Shown: positions 8,795 to 16,871 of the stretch, in pieces
How positions within the stretch are numbered: position 1 is the stretch's first letter
Layout: each line of letters starts with the position of its first letter
Source: Buttiauxella izardii
GTDB lineage: Bacteria > Pseudomonadota > Gammaproteobacteria > Enterobacterales > Enterobacteriaceae
Assembly (NCBI RefSeq): GCF_003601925.1
Contig: NZ_QZWH01000003.1
Span: 62,001-126,000, forward strand
DNA length: 64,000 nt
Reading direction: 5' to 3'
Program-made: the position numbers and the translations under genes
The notes under the pieces: generated by a model
The model's database searches: none
Told to the model about the DNA's origin: nothing
Seen by the model: only the letters and a program-made list of their open reading frames with translations

Positions 8795-9715
8795 TCATAA
8801 AATAAACGATTCAGTCTTATCACCCTTTTCATAAAGCTCTCTTTTCAACTGCATCAATAATTCCGTCAACGTTTCGCGCAAAAATAATGAGAATCCTTCT
8901 TTCCCAAGCGATGTTTCATAAACTGTCGCAGGAATAAATCGTTTCATTTCCTGATGAAAATCACCACTACCAATAATATTTGGCAACGAATCAATACGTA
9001 CCAGAAGTTTTTCATTAAAGTCCACAAGACGATAATCTAATAATTTCTTGCTCACCAAATCCGAACGTAAAACTGCGCCCTGTTGCTTAAGCCATACTAA
9101 GTCCCACATATCACGATAGCGAATATGCTTGGTTGATGCAGGGAAAGCGACCAGTTTATCAGCCATCACTTCGTCCAATGTTTCAACGTTAATCAATATA
9201 TCGCTGTATCCATCGGGTAAGACAGAATAGTTACGAACCAACTGCCGGACAGTACGTGTGTAGGCAGTAATATTGGCAATTTCAATCTTAATGCGTTGCC
9301 GGGGAATATCTCGTCGTTCAAGCGCAGTCGTTACCGAAATCTGCCACTTATCAACGTTAACTTCCGAATATGCTGGCTCATTACATAATTCCTTTGGCTC
9401 TTTAACCGTCACCTCAAGTCCGTATCGATTTCCGAGGTAATGTTCAATGCACTCTTTCATTTCCGCCAGATCTGCAGAACAGAATTCAGTACCGCCAGCA
9501 AAATCCAGATCTTCACTAAATCGATTTGAGTTGTAACATAACCTTAGTGAGGTTCCCCCCTGAAATGTCAGACTCTTTAATAGTCCGGCTTCAGACAGGC
9601 AAAATAGAATGTCGTAATGCAGTAGTTCTTTTTCCACCACGGGGCGTAACCCCGCCAGTCCATTCTGCTGGATAGCCTCTGTAACCAGAGTGTCAAAATC
9701 TAGACGTTTAGACAT
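8795..9715 (-). CDS. AbiEii-type nucleotidyltransferase toxin
   Basis: 306 residues. It belongs to the AbiEii/DUF1814 nucleotidyltransferase family, the toxin half of type IV toxin-antitoxin and phage abortive-infection systems. Family members transfer nucleotides to target RNA such as tRNA acceptor ends. Visible motifs: GGTS at residues 53-56 followed by E68-D69-L-D71, the metal-binding DNA polymerase beta-like signature; a KIEIAN strand; and DKLVA followed by RYRDMWDL near residues 190-205. Its ATG overlaps the end of the upstream gene by 8 bp (ATGTCTAA), as expected for coupled antitoxin and toxin. The gene lies between repeats R2 and R3, so it is likely acquired. Targets are not known from sequence. 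Confidence 0.85.
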   Translation of the reverse strand: MSKRLDFDTLVTEAIQQNGLAGLRPVVEKELLHYDILFCLSEAGLLKSLTFQGGTSLRLCYNSNRFSEDLDFAGGTEFCSADLAEMKECIEHYLGNRYGLEVTVKEPKELCNEPAYSEVNVDKWQISVTTALERRDIPRQRIKIEIANITAYTRTVRQLVRNYSVLPDGYSDILINVETLDEVMADKLVAFPASTKHIRYRDMWDLVWLKQQGAVLRSDLVSKKLLDYRLVDFNEKLLVRIDSLPNIIGSGDFHQEMKRFIPATVYETSLGKEGFSLFLRETLTELLMQLKRELYEKGDKTESFIL

Positions 9716-10241
9716 TCGTCAGCTCCGCATAATCTATCAAGTGAGTATTACGCCCGACCCGAAGTAAATCTCTGACTGCCGTTTCTTTTTTTGCAAAACG
9801 GATAGGGGATGTGGTTTCAATCGTGCCTGCCAGAATATCACTGACTGAACGCGCTGTATGGGTTAGCTCAATGACACCCCATGGCGTTTTATACTCACCA
9901 CTTCGTCCGGTGGTCATGGCGGTTAAGCGGTCAATCGGGATCTGCGAGATAACCCCATACTGTGACAGTGCGGATTCTAGGCTGACATAGCTATATTCAC
10001 CCCGCCGCAAGGTTTTAACGATGTGTTCAAGAATATAACTATCCTGTGTTGCACGGTTATATACGTACACCCCATATGCCGCGCGCGTTAAAATGCCACT
10101 ACCTACCAGACGTTTGATCGAGGCTTTCAACGCTCTATCCGACTCATCCGGGAACAGTTTTCCAAAGTCTCGTAAATGAAAAACGTAGCGCCCGTTACGG
10201 CTGAATTCATCCAGTGTGTTAATAGCTGTCAGTTTGTCCAT
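9708..10241 (-). CDS. AbiEi-type antitoxin / transcriptional repressor
   Basis: 177 residues from the ATG at 10241 (MDKLTAINTLDEFSRNG), which has an AAGGTG ribosome site; the open frame begins upstream at 10289. The first ~90 residues resemble a winged helix-turn-helix (ALKASIKRLVGSGILTRAAYGVYV) and the rest contains YSYVSLESALSQYGVISQIP, typical of the AbiEi antitoxin family. In the family this protein represses the operon and counters the AbiEii toxin. Order (antitoxin first), overlap and length all fit an AbiE pair. Confidence 0.82.
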   Translation of the reverse strand: MDKLTAINTLDEFSRNGRYVFHLRDFGKLFPDESDRALKASIKRLVGSGILTRAAYGVYVYNRATQDSYILEHIVKTLRRGEYSYVSLESALSQYGVISQIPIDRLTAMTTGRSGEYKTPWGVIELTHTARSVSDILAGTIETTSPIRFAKKETAVRDLLRVGRNTHLIDYAELTNV

Positions 10242-10561
10242 TTCAACACCTTTACACAAAAGCCTTAAAAAGAGGTACTTTTTGTACACTTAAATAGTGC
10301 CTGGCACAAACATTTCTACAAAAAAGACATCAATAAGTGTCATTATTGTAAACTTAATGACATATCGATAATTTTCTCAGGCAGAGGAATACCTGCACCG
10401 ATTCAATTCCGTCAAATAATTGCCATCAGCACAATATGGGATGTCTAGAGACAAACTGTTTGATATCAAAAAACAAGGTCGTAAGCGGGGTTTCGACAGC
10501 GTGCGAAAAATTATTTACTATATAAATCAGTATAATAAACCGATAAACGATCCCAAGCATT
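10242..10561. other. AT-rich intergenic stretch upstream of the AbiE pair
   Basis: About 320 bp without a credible gene. The part next to 10241 should contain the abiE promoter; TGTACAAAAAGTACCTC (minus strand, about 10272-10288) includes the half sites GTAC-N6-GTAC that could be an operator. The remainder shows nothing I recognise, and no integrase fragment. Confidence 0.5.
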
Positions 10562-10617
10562 GGCTCCACTATTTAAAAAAACCAGCCTAAGTGCTGGTTT
10601 CTTGCTTTCCGGGATTC
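10562..10617 (+). repeat. Direct repeat R3: degenerate tRNA-Phe 3' end plus terminator
   Basis: GGCTCCACTATTTAAA followed by AACCAGCCTAAGTGCTGGTTT and TTGCTTTCCGGGATTC, matching R1 with several substitutions, including the CTATTTAA and GGGATTC flanks that R2 lacks. With R2 it brackets the AbiE pair and probably marks the right end of a small island. Confidence 0.75.
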
Positions 10618-10623
10618 AGTAAT

Positions 10624-10980
10624 TCAACTCTTCGCCGTATTCACCACCTGCCCAAAGCCCTTTCCTTCCAGTTCTGCTTCTGGAGCTGCAAAGAAATCAA
10701 TATTGAAATACGTGTCGTCTGTCAGGAGTTCGATGCGGTGCCAATATTGCGGTGGGCTTACGCCGAAATGCCCTTCCTCGATAATCACTTCTATCTCAGC
10801 AACCATGTCATTTTCATTTTTGAAGCCGATGTATTTCACCGCGCCAGCCATTACAGACAGTCGCCCGTAAACATCTTTTTTGGTGTTGTGATGGGTGAGC
10901 AATGCTTTCGGAACCGAGTCTTTGTTCCAGAATGGAGTTGAGCGAGTGTGTTTATAATCTGCCGGGATGCGAGCTGCCAT
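10624..10980 (-). CDS. YeaR-like DUF1971 cupin-fold protein
   Basis: 118 residues, starting MAARIPADYKHTRSTPFWNK with motifs VYGRLSVMAGAVKYIGF, FGVSPPQYWHRIELLTDDTYFNIDFF. These match the DUF1971 family (E. coli YeaR and the N-terminal region of some TehB-like proteins). YeaR is induced by nitrate and nitric oxide, but a general biochemical role is not settled. It is downstream of an Nlp-like regulator in the same direction, with three repeated operator-like motifs in the space between. The strand and island context suggest an accessory unit rather than the E. coli yeaR locus. Confidence 0.8.
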   Translation of the reverse strand: MAARIPADYKHTRSTPFWNKDSVPKALLTHHNTKKDVYGRLSVMAGAVKYIGFKNENDMVAEIEVIIEEGHFGVSPPQYWHRIELLTDDTYFNIDFFAAPEAELEGKGFGQVVNTAKS

Positions 10981-11087
10981 GATGTTCTCCAGAATTAATA
11001 AGGTTCTGGTTTATATAGAGCAACATGCGTGCCAGTAATTTAATGCATTGTTATTAAAGAATATTAAAAACCACATCAGATTTAAGC

Positions 11088-11144
11088 TGTCATTTTGACA
11101 ACACCAAAAACAGTCAAAACGACAGTGCCTTGTCATTTTGACTG
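11088..11144. promoter_or_regulatory. Three operator-like repeats TGTCATTTTGACA upstream of the YeaR-like gene
   Basis: TGTCATTTTGACA at 11088-11100, the inverted CAGTCAAAACGACA at 11111-11124 and TGTCATTTTGACTG at 11131-11144. Each is a near palindrome (TGTCA-TTT-TGACA) and they recur every ~22 bp. They lie between the regulator stop and the DUF1971 start, so they could be the binding sites of the neighbouring Nlp-like protein. Confidence 0.6.
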
Positions 11145-11153
11145 CGTGACTAT

Positions 11154-11408
11154 TTAATGTCGATTCCTTAGAGGCCGTGGGATTTGCTGCCCGGCTTCAT
11201 CAAAATAGCGACTAGGCCAAATTTCTTCGGCTGAATGACCAATGACGCTGGCAATGAGCCTTTCACCTTTTGCCCATGGGCGAGATAAAGCATTTGCCAG
11301 AGTAGAGGATGCGAGGCCTGCCTCACGGGAGATTGCCGCAAGCGAGGTGCCTTTTTTGTGCACAGCCGCGATGATATCGGCAGTGTGCCAGTCGGTGCGG
11401 GGCGTCAT
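11154..11408 (-). CDS. Nlp/Ner-like helix-turn-helix regulator (SfsB family)
   Basis: 84 residues. DWHTADIIAAVHKKGTSLAAISREAGLASSTLANALSRPWAKGE is a lambda-repressor-like helix-turn-helix of the Nlp family, which includes E. coli SfsB/Nlp and the Mu Ner repressor. SfsB has 92 residues and the same IWPSRY motif near its end. The gene is small, soluble and lies directly upstream of the DUF1971 gene in the same direction, separated by the repeated motif. Its target is inferred from this arrangement only. Confidence 0.8.
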   Translation of the reverse strand: MTPRTDWHTADIIAAVHKKGTSLAAISREAGLASSTLANALSRPWAKGERLIASVIGHSAEEIWPSRYFDEAGQQIPRPLRNRH

Positions 11409-11862
11409 TGAGCACCTGCGCCGATAAATGGCAGGAAGGTCGGGTTATGTGAAGTTTTTTTCATGTTTTGCATTTCCAGTATCTTGGGTGACGCGCTACC
11501 ACAAGAGGTGCAATGCTCTTTGGTGGTAGCCCAGACAGGGATTGCACTACCGGGATACTGGAAACCGGCCTGACCGAAGTCAGCCCCGCCTGAGCCACCA
11601 TTGAACGTTTCAAATCACAAAATTGATTTTTGACGGATGTGACAAGGCAAAACAAAGGATGAGCTAGATGCGCATTCCTTGCTTCCAGATTCCTCGGGGT
11701 GCAACTCCCGGCTACAGATGTGCTGTAGCGCGCGAATAATAACGTATCGCCTAATCGACTGTCACGAAGGGAATTATCACGCTGCGAGACACATTCCAGA
11801 ACATGTCGAATATGCCTGTTGTGGGCTATATATGTGGAGGAATGATTTAAGGATAAGCCCCT
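11409..11862. other. Gene-free stretch with a bounded inverted-repeat element
   Basis: About 450 bp with no credible gene. An 11-bp inverted repeat (TTTCCAGTATC at 11473-11483 and GATACTGGAAA at 11554-11564) encloses two interleaved smaller pairs: CTACCAC/GTGGTAG and GTGCAAT/ATTGCAC. A further hairpin GCTACAG-atgtg-CTGTAGC lies at 11711-11729. The antisense open frame 11461-11913 reads through these repeats and is probably spurious. The promoter of the next gene should lie near 11800. Confidence 0.55.
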
Positions 11863-13218
11863 ATGATGCGACTCACGATGATCCTGCTCGGCGTTGATTT
11901 TCTGCGTTCTCACTGGCGCGGATTACGCCGTTTCGGCTGGATCACACTGATTGCAGGTATCATTATTTTCATTGATGCGCTGGATGGTTCGCTGTTCTTT
12001 CCGATCCAACCTTTCGCCTGCCTGCTGTTGTTCGAGGGCGTCGCTACGCTTATGGTGGCGCATAGCGGGATGGGCGGGCAGCGCGTTTTGCGTTATGTAA
12101 AAGGTGGCGTATTTACCGTTGCCGCATTGCTTATTCTGGCTGGTCAGCATGATGGTAATTTCGTGCTGTCGATGATTTTCGGCATGCTGTTTTTGTTCGA
12201 TGGCGCGCTACAAATTGCCTCCGCCGTCGTGGTGCGTTATCGACGCTGGCGACCGGCGTTATGGGGCGGCATTATCGAAATCGCGCTGGCAATATTCTTC
12301 TTCCAGCCGTGGCCGTCACACTATTCAGGAACGGTTCCCTATTGTCTCGGCCTCGGCCTGGCATTTGCTGGCTGGAATATGTTTATTCTCGCTAATCGCG
12401 TCAAACGTGCCGCTGAAAACCCAGGACTCAAGGGCGCGGTTTACATGGAAGAAGCCGATATTCCTGACGTTGTTGAGTGGGACGGCCCTCCCGCCGATGA
12501 CGAAAAAGCGCTGACGGTGCATGTATGGACGCCCGCAGGCTCGGCCCCCAGCGAAACCATTCCCCGCCCGGTGATTAGCCGCTATATCGCCGCTGTTGAC
12601 CGCAACGGTGTTATCTCGACCGGGCATGCGGCTTTAGAATCCCCCGGCGGCGTTTACATCAGCCTTTACCCAGCGGAACTTATCGATCAGTCGCCGGACG
12701 AATTTGCCCGTCTGTTGCGTGCCACGCCGGAAAACAACGTGCCAGGGATCTTTCAGCCGGATTACGCAACCGAGTCGGCAAAATGGTGCCCATCAACACG
12801 AAAAGTACGAATCCGGAATTACAGCGAAGAACGCCTGAGAGAGTTTTGGGAAAGTTATCGCCAGAACGAATCCTACAATTTGACCTACCGAAATTGCTCA
12901 AGCAGCGTGGCGCGGGCGTTAGAAGCGGCGCTGGAAGGATCCGTTGGCAGGTTATGGCATAAACGCGGCTTCTGGATGGCGATGGGGAAATTGATGTCCA
13001 CACCCGAACTTTGGGTCGCGCTGCAATTACGCAAGCGTGCACAAACCATGGCCTGGACGCCCGGCCTGGTGCTGGATTACGCCCGCGCGCTCAGTATGCT
13101 TGCCGATCCGCGCCCGACGGGCTGGCTAAACACCACCAGCCGTGCGCTGAAGAAAATGCTCACACGCCGGGTGGCGTGGGGCAAAGGGAAAAGCGGTGAG
13201 GAAACGGCTGAAGATTAA
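11863..13218 (+). CDS. HdeD-like membrane protein with C-terminal putative papain-fold domain
   Basis: 451 residues. Residues about 20-185 hold six hydrophobic segments in DUF308/HdeD style (GWITLIAGIIIFIDAL, FGMLFLFDGALQIAS, LGLGLAFAGWNMFIL), related to E. coli HdeD, an acid-resistance membrane protein. The remaining ~265 residues are soluble and contain His255 (STGHAALE) before Cys345 (YRNCSSSVARALE), the order seen in permuted NlpC/P60- or LRAT/YiiX-like papain folds. The Cys-His assignment is inference. AAGGATAAG precedes the ATG. It converges on the next gene with a 2-bp gap. Function is unknown. Confidence 0.65.
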   Translation: MMRLTMILLGVDFLRSHWRGLRRFGWITLIAGIIIFIDALDGSLFFPIQPFACLLLFEGVATLMVAHSGMGGQRVLRYVKGGVFTVAALLILAGQHDGNFVLSMIFGMLFLFDGALQIASAVVVRYRRWRPALWGGIIEIALAIFFFQPWPSHYSGTVPYCLGLGLAFAGWNMFILANRVKRAAENPGLKGAVYMEEADIPDVVEWDGPPADDEKALTVHVWTPAGSAPSETIPRPVISRYIAAVDRNGVISTGHAALESPGGVYISLYPAELIDQSPDEFARLLRATPENNVPGIFQPDYATESAKWCPSTRKVRIRNYSEERLREFWESYRQNESYNLTYRNCSSSVARALEAALEGSVGRLWHKRGFWMAMGKLMSTPELWVALQLRKRAQTMAWTPGLVLDYARALSMLADPRPTGWLNTTSRALKKMLTRRVAWGKGKSGEETAED

Positions 13219-13220
13219 CT

Positions 13221-14579
13221 TTAAATATCAGCGACTAACTTTTTCGCCGCCTTGCGGTGGCGCGAAATAAGATCCGGCACATCCAGCCCAACGATATTGC
13301 CATCGGTGACACGCCATTTTCCGCCGATCATTACATGCTCCGCCTTTTCCGCACCGCATAACAGCAGCGCAGAAATAGGATCGTGGCTGCCGCTAAAACG
13401 CAGTTCATCTTGGGCAAACAGCGCCAAATCGGCTTGCTTACCCACGGCGATTTCACCGATATCGCTGCGGCCAATCAATTTCGCCGAGCCTTGCGTTGCC
13501 CAGCCGAGCACACGCTGCGGCGTTATGGCCTCCGCGCCGTAGCGCAGACGTTGCAGATACAACGCTTGCCGCGCTTCATACATGATATTTGACGCATCGT
13601 TAGACGCCGAACCATCAACGCCCAGGCCAACCGGCGCACCCGCATTTTCCAGATCTACCGTCGGGCACATGCCGGACGCGAGGCGCATATTGGAAACCGG
13701 GCAATGGCAAACGCCCACACCCGCACGCCCCAGGCGCTGAATTTCACTCTCATCAAAATGAATACCGTGAGCAAGCCAGGTCCGGTCATTTAGCCAGCCG
13801 ACGCTTTCCAGATAATCCACGGTGCGCAGGCCAAAGCGTTGCAGGCAGAAGTTCTCTTCATCCAGCGTTTCAGCCAGATGAGTATGCAAACGCACGTCTT
13901 CTTGCTGGGCGAGTTGCGCGCTGTCTCGCATAATTTCGGTGGTAACCGAAAACGGAGAACAAGGTGCCAGAGCGATTTGCAACCACGCCCCTTCCCCGCG
14001 CTGATGGTAGCGTTTAATCAGTCGCTCGCTGTCGCGCAAAATTGTCTCGCCCTGCTGCACCGTGTGGCGCGGGGGCAAGCCGCCTTCGTCTTCGCCCAGA
14101 CTCATCGAACCACGCGTCAGCACCGCACGCATTCCCAGCTCGCGCACCACATCAACCTGCACATCAATCGCCTCTTCCATGCCCTTCGGGAAAAGATAGT
14201 GGTGGTCGGTCGTGGTGGTACAGCCTGAAAGCAAAAGCTCCGCCATGGCGACTTTGCTGGCGAGCGCCAGAGCTTCGGCATCAAGGCGTGCCCAGACGGG
14301 ATAAAGTTGTTTTAACCACGGAAAAAGCGGCACGTTAACGACCGGTGCCCAGGCTCTGGTCAGAGTCTGATAGAAATGATGGTGAGTGTTGATAAGGCCG
14401 GGTAACAAAACTAATTCGCGGGCATCAAACACCGCATCGCATGGGCTTGCGGGTTCACCACCTGCGGGGATCAATTCACGGATCTCGCCAGATTCGACAA
14501 CCACGCCGCCAGAGGCGTCTTGCAAATTAGCGGTAAAAGCTGCGCGGGGATTTTTGATCCACAGACGTTGTGCAAACAT
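13221..14579 (-). CDS. 8-oxoguanine deaminase (amidohydrolase family)
   Basis: 452 residues. A metal-dependent amidohydrolase with the N-terminal metal motif NTHHHFYQTLTR, the conserved HTHLAET segment, LAHGIHFD and the late metal-ligand Asp in GLGVDGSASND. The HHHFYQTLTRAW form and length resemble the 8-oxoguanine deaminase group (Pseudomonas Pa0142 type), which also includes hydroxyatrazine-type hydrolases; this group converts 8-oxoguanine to uric acid. Substrate choice cannot be proved from motifs. AGGAG lies 6 bp before the ATG. The nearby mutY also deals with 8-oxoguanine, but it is 11 kb away and probably unconnected. Confidence 0.8.
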   Translation of the reverse strand: MFAQRLWIKNPRAAFTANLQDASGGVVVESGEIRELIPAGGEPASPCDAVFDARELVLLPGLINTHHHFYQTLTRAWAPVVNVPLFPWLKQLYPVWARLDAEALALASKVAMAELLLSGCTTTTDHHYLFPKGMEEAIDVQVDVVRELGMRAVLTRGSMSLGEDEGGLPPRHTVQQGETILRDSERLIKRYHQRGEGAWLQIALAPCSPFSVTTEIMRDSAQLAQQEDVRLHTHLAETLDEENFCLQRFGLRTVDYLESVGWLNDRTWLAHGIHFDESEIQRLGRAGVGVCHCPVSNMRLASGMCPTVDLENAGAPVGLGVDGSASNDASNIMYEARQALYLQRLRYGAEAITPQRVLGWATQGSAKLIGRSDIGEIAVGKQADLALFAQDELRFSGSHDPISALLLCGAEKAEHVMIGGKWRVTDGNIVGLDVPDLISRHRKAAKKLVADI

Positions 14580-14725
14580 AACTGGCTCCTGAAATAAAAA
14601 TAAAGGGAAGCCAGCTCAGTTATGGCCTGTCTGCTGATCCAGGCATTGCGCGGGGCAATTCCGCCATTCTAACCAGGAAATAAACGGGCCACCATCGCGT
14701 TTTCTTATTGGGGTATTCAAAACGG

Positions 14726-14757
14726 AAAAAGGCTTCGCTGAACATGCCGCGAAGCCT
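14726..14757 (-). terminator. Terminator of the Skp-like lipoprotein gene
   Basis: On the minus strand AGGCTTCGC and GCGAAGCCT form a 9-bp stem followed by TTTTTCC, 15 bp after the stop at 14772. Confidence 0.85.
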
Positions 14758-14771
14758 GTATTGATGCGGTA

Positions 14772-15329
14772 TTACTTGGTTTTTGCAGCGGGTTGTTTTG
14801 CTGCTTCTGGCGCTGGCGCAGTTTTCAAAGTGATTTCTGGCACCTTGCCGAAGTCCACTTTTACCGCTTTCAGCTTAGTGGTCAGGTCGGCTGTCACATC
14901 CAGCTCTGGCGCGATGGAAACCGCAGCCTGCGTTGGCATGATGACGGAGATTTTCTTCTCGGTACGGTAGGCGTCGCTGGTGGTTTGCATCGCCTTCATC
15001 ACTACATTACGTGCCGCTTGTTGCTGTGCTTTCCATTGTTGTGTAAGCACATTTCTGTCTGCCTGGCGTGCCGCTTCAACTTTATCGGCTGGCAGAGTGG
15101 TGTAGCTCTTTTCTGCCAGTTGTTGGCCTTTGTGAAGATTTTCATTCACCGCTTTCAGATGTTCTTGTTCCTGCTTTAACAGGCCTGATTCCACTAATGC
15201 TTTTTCGACGTTAACAAATTTCATTTGTGCATCCCCTGCTGATTTTGCATCACAACCCACGAGCATGGCGCCTGCCACCAGTACGACCATTGCCGCACCG
15301 GCCACATGGCGAATTAAATTTCGTTTCAT
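14772..15329 (-). CDS. Putative lipoprotein with OmpH/Skp-like coiled-coil
   Basis: 185 residues. The N-terminus carries a lipoprotein signal ending LVGC, with Cys26 as the lipidation site, followed by Asp-Ala. The middle region (MKFVNVEKALVESGLLKQEQEHLK through about residue 110) is charged and helical in the style of the OmpH/Skp family, where the first strand carries a FVNVEKAL-like segment. The C-terminal end is Ala/Pro/Lys-rich. Asp after the Cys would favour retention in the inner membrane by the +2 rule. I do not recognise an E. coli orthologue; a periplasmic chaperone-like or structural role is only a guess. A good AGGA site precedes the ATG. Confidence 0.6.
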   Translation of the reverse strand: MKRNLIRHVAGAAMVVLVAGAMLVGCDAKSAGDAQMKFVNVEKALVESGLLKQEQEHLKAVNENLHKGQQLAEKSYTTLPADKVEAARQADRNVLTQQWKAQQQAARNVVMKAMQTTSDAYRTEKKISVIMPTQAAVSIAPELDVTADLTTKLKAVKVDFGKVPEITLKTAPAPEAAKQPAAKTK

Positions 15330-15485
15330 TGATATGAGTCCTGCTGAAATACAAATATGGGCAAACTTATAATTATGAACGATACAACACGCTTATTTCA
15401 TTCATAATAAATATATACTGAATAAGCTGACGGATATATTATGGAAAATATAATCAAAATAACAGGCACAAAGTCTGAATTGTAT

Positions 15486-16064
15486 TTAACTGACCACTTC
15501 TAATCGGCGAGCCGTTTCGTAATGCTTAACCCAATAACTGTTCGAGAGAGAAGACATTGTTACGCCCATGCTGCTTGAGGCATGAATAAACTGATCATCA
15601 CCGACATAGACGCCCACATGGCGCATACCCGGCGATGTTTTGAAAAAGACTAAATCACCCGGTTCTAATTTCTCTTTGCTGACTTTCTCGCCATTGGTAA
15701 TTTGTTGCGTCGTGGTTCGCGGCAAGGCTTTATGGAAAGAATCATTAAAGATATGTTGCATCAACGCCGAGCAATCCACGCCTTTATGCGTGGTTCCACC
15801 CAAGTGATAGCGCGTCCCTTTCCAGTTTGAGAATTGTTGTAATATAGCGCTTCTGACTTCGGCTGAATCATTGCTGTTATCAGCACTGGAATAATGTGAT
15901 TTTGTGAAGAACATTTTTTGATTAGAGGTATGTTCTTTTTTATTAAGTGATTGTGTTCCAAATGATGCAAATTCCTTTGGCATATTAAAAGCAAAGGAAT
16001 TGGCACTAACCAACAAAGGAGCAACAAATAATGTTAACGCGATAAGCTTTTTAAAACGAGGCAT
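15486..16064 (-). CDS. NlpC/P60 peptidoglycan endopeptidase, MepS-like
   Basis: 192 residues with a signal peptide cleaved near ANSFA-F (about residue 25). The C-terminal NlpC/P60 domain has Cys98 (GVDCSALMQ), His149 (MRHVGVYVG) and His161 (FIHASS), the full catalytic set. WKGTRYHLGGTTHKGVDCS and HYETARRL follow E. coli MepS (Spr) closely, but MepS is a lipoprotein, while this protein has no lipobox. It probably cleaves peptide cross-links or stems in peptidoglycan. This is likely a paralogue and not the main mepS, which lies elsewhere in the E. coli genome. Base composition appears AT-rich compared with neighbours. Confidence 0.82.
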   Translation of the reverse strand: MPRFKKLIALTLFVAPLLVSANSFAFNMPKEFASFGTQSLNKKEHTSNQKMFFTKSHYSSADNSNDSAEVRSAILQQFSNWKGTRYHLGGTTHKGVDCSALMQHIFNDSFHKALPRTTTQQITNGEKVSKEKLEPGDLVFFKTSPGMRHVGVYVGDDQFIHASSSMGVTMSSLSNSYWVKHYETARRLEVVS

Positions 16065-16266
16065 AGGAAATATCTTTCTTCAAAAAATACAGACAAACAG
16101 GCCATAACTGGTGTCTTCAGTAATGGGATAAGCAACTCCTTTTGGGTGAGCAAATAATAACCGATGAGTGGAATTTAAACAGGTTAAACTTTGTCCAATT
16201 CTAGACTTAGGATTTTTGATTTAGAAAACAGTCTGCTACCCCGCTTCGTTTACCTGCTAATCACGC

Positions 16267-16770
16267 CTAAACGTGAATCAGATCCACCTCAGGGCGCTGA
16301 TAATGCGGCCACACTAACGCAACCAGCGTGGGATAAGCATCATGGCTGAACTCATCAAAGCACTGGCGTAAATTCAGCACTTCTATATCTGAAAACGCGA
16401 CTTTTTCTCCTTCTGCGCAGCGTTTGCGCAGGTTGTCGTAATAACGATAGATAGCCGAGTTCAGGTCACTGCAACGCCGTTGAGCACTGAAAAGCACAGG
16501 GTTCGCACTCAGTTCATCAACACTCATGCGCTTTATGGTGGCATGAGCAAAATCAACATATTCGTGACTCACCCGCCAGTAATATTCCGGCGTGATTTTT
16601 AACATTAACTTTGCAAAGTAATCTTCACATTCATCCGCCTCAGATAAATTTAATTTAGGGGAAGATGAAACAGCCGCTTTTACTTTTGGCTGTGTTAACG
16701 ATCGCATCACAACCCATACTGCGCACAACGGTAATAAGAATAAAATAATAGTGAAAATGACGCTCGACAT
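16267..16770 (-). CDS. Unrecognised protein with one N-terminal membrane segment
   Basis: 167 residues. Residues about 3-22 (SVIFTIILFLLPLCAVWVVM) form one membrane anchor; the rest is soluble, acidic and mostly helical (SEADECEDYFAKLMLKITPEYYW, YRYYDNLRKRCAEGEKVAFSD). I recognise no domain. A clear AGGAG site precedes the ATG. It is divergent from the next two unknown genes across about 100 bp, so the three may form one unit. Confidence 0.6.
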   Translation of the reverse strand: MSSVIFTIILFLLPLCAVWVVMRSLTQPKVKAAVSSSPKLNLSEADECEDYFAKLMLKITPEYYWRVSHEYVDFAHATIKRMSVDELSANPVLFSAQRRCSDLNSAIYRYYDNLRKRCAEGEKVAFSDIEVLNLRQCFDEFSHDAYPTLVALVWPHYQRPEVDLIHV

Positions 16771-16871
16771 TAGAGACTCCTGTTTTTTTTATAGTAATTT
16801 TGAGGCAAAATATTGTCAACGTCACGCCGGTTATTTTGATAAACACATCATTGATATAAAAGGAAAATGTC

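Noticed and set aside
11461..11913. Open frame of 150 codons on the minus strand in a gene-free gap
   Set aside because: It runs through the inverted repeats and into the start of the next gene, has no ribosome site and is Arg/His/Ser-rich without a domain.
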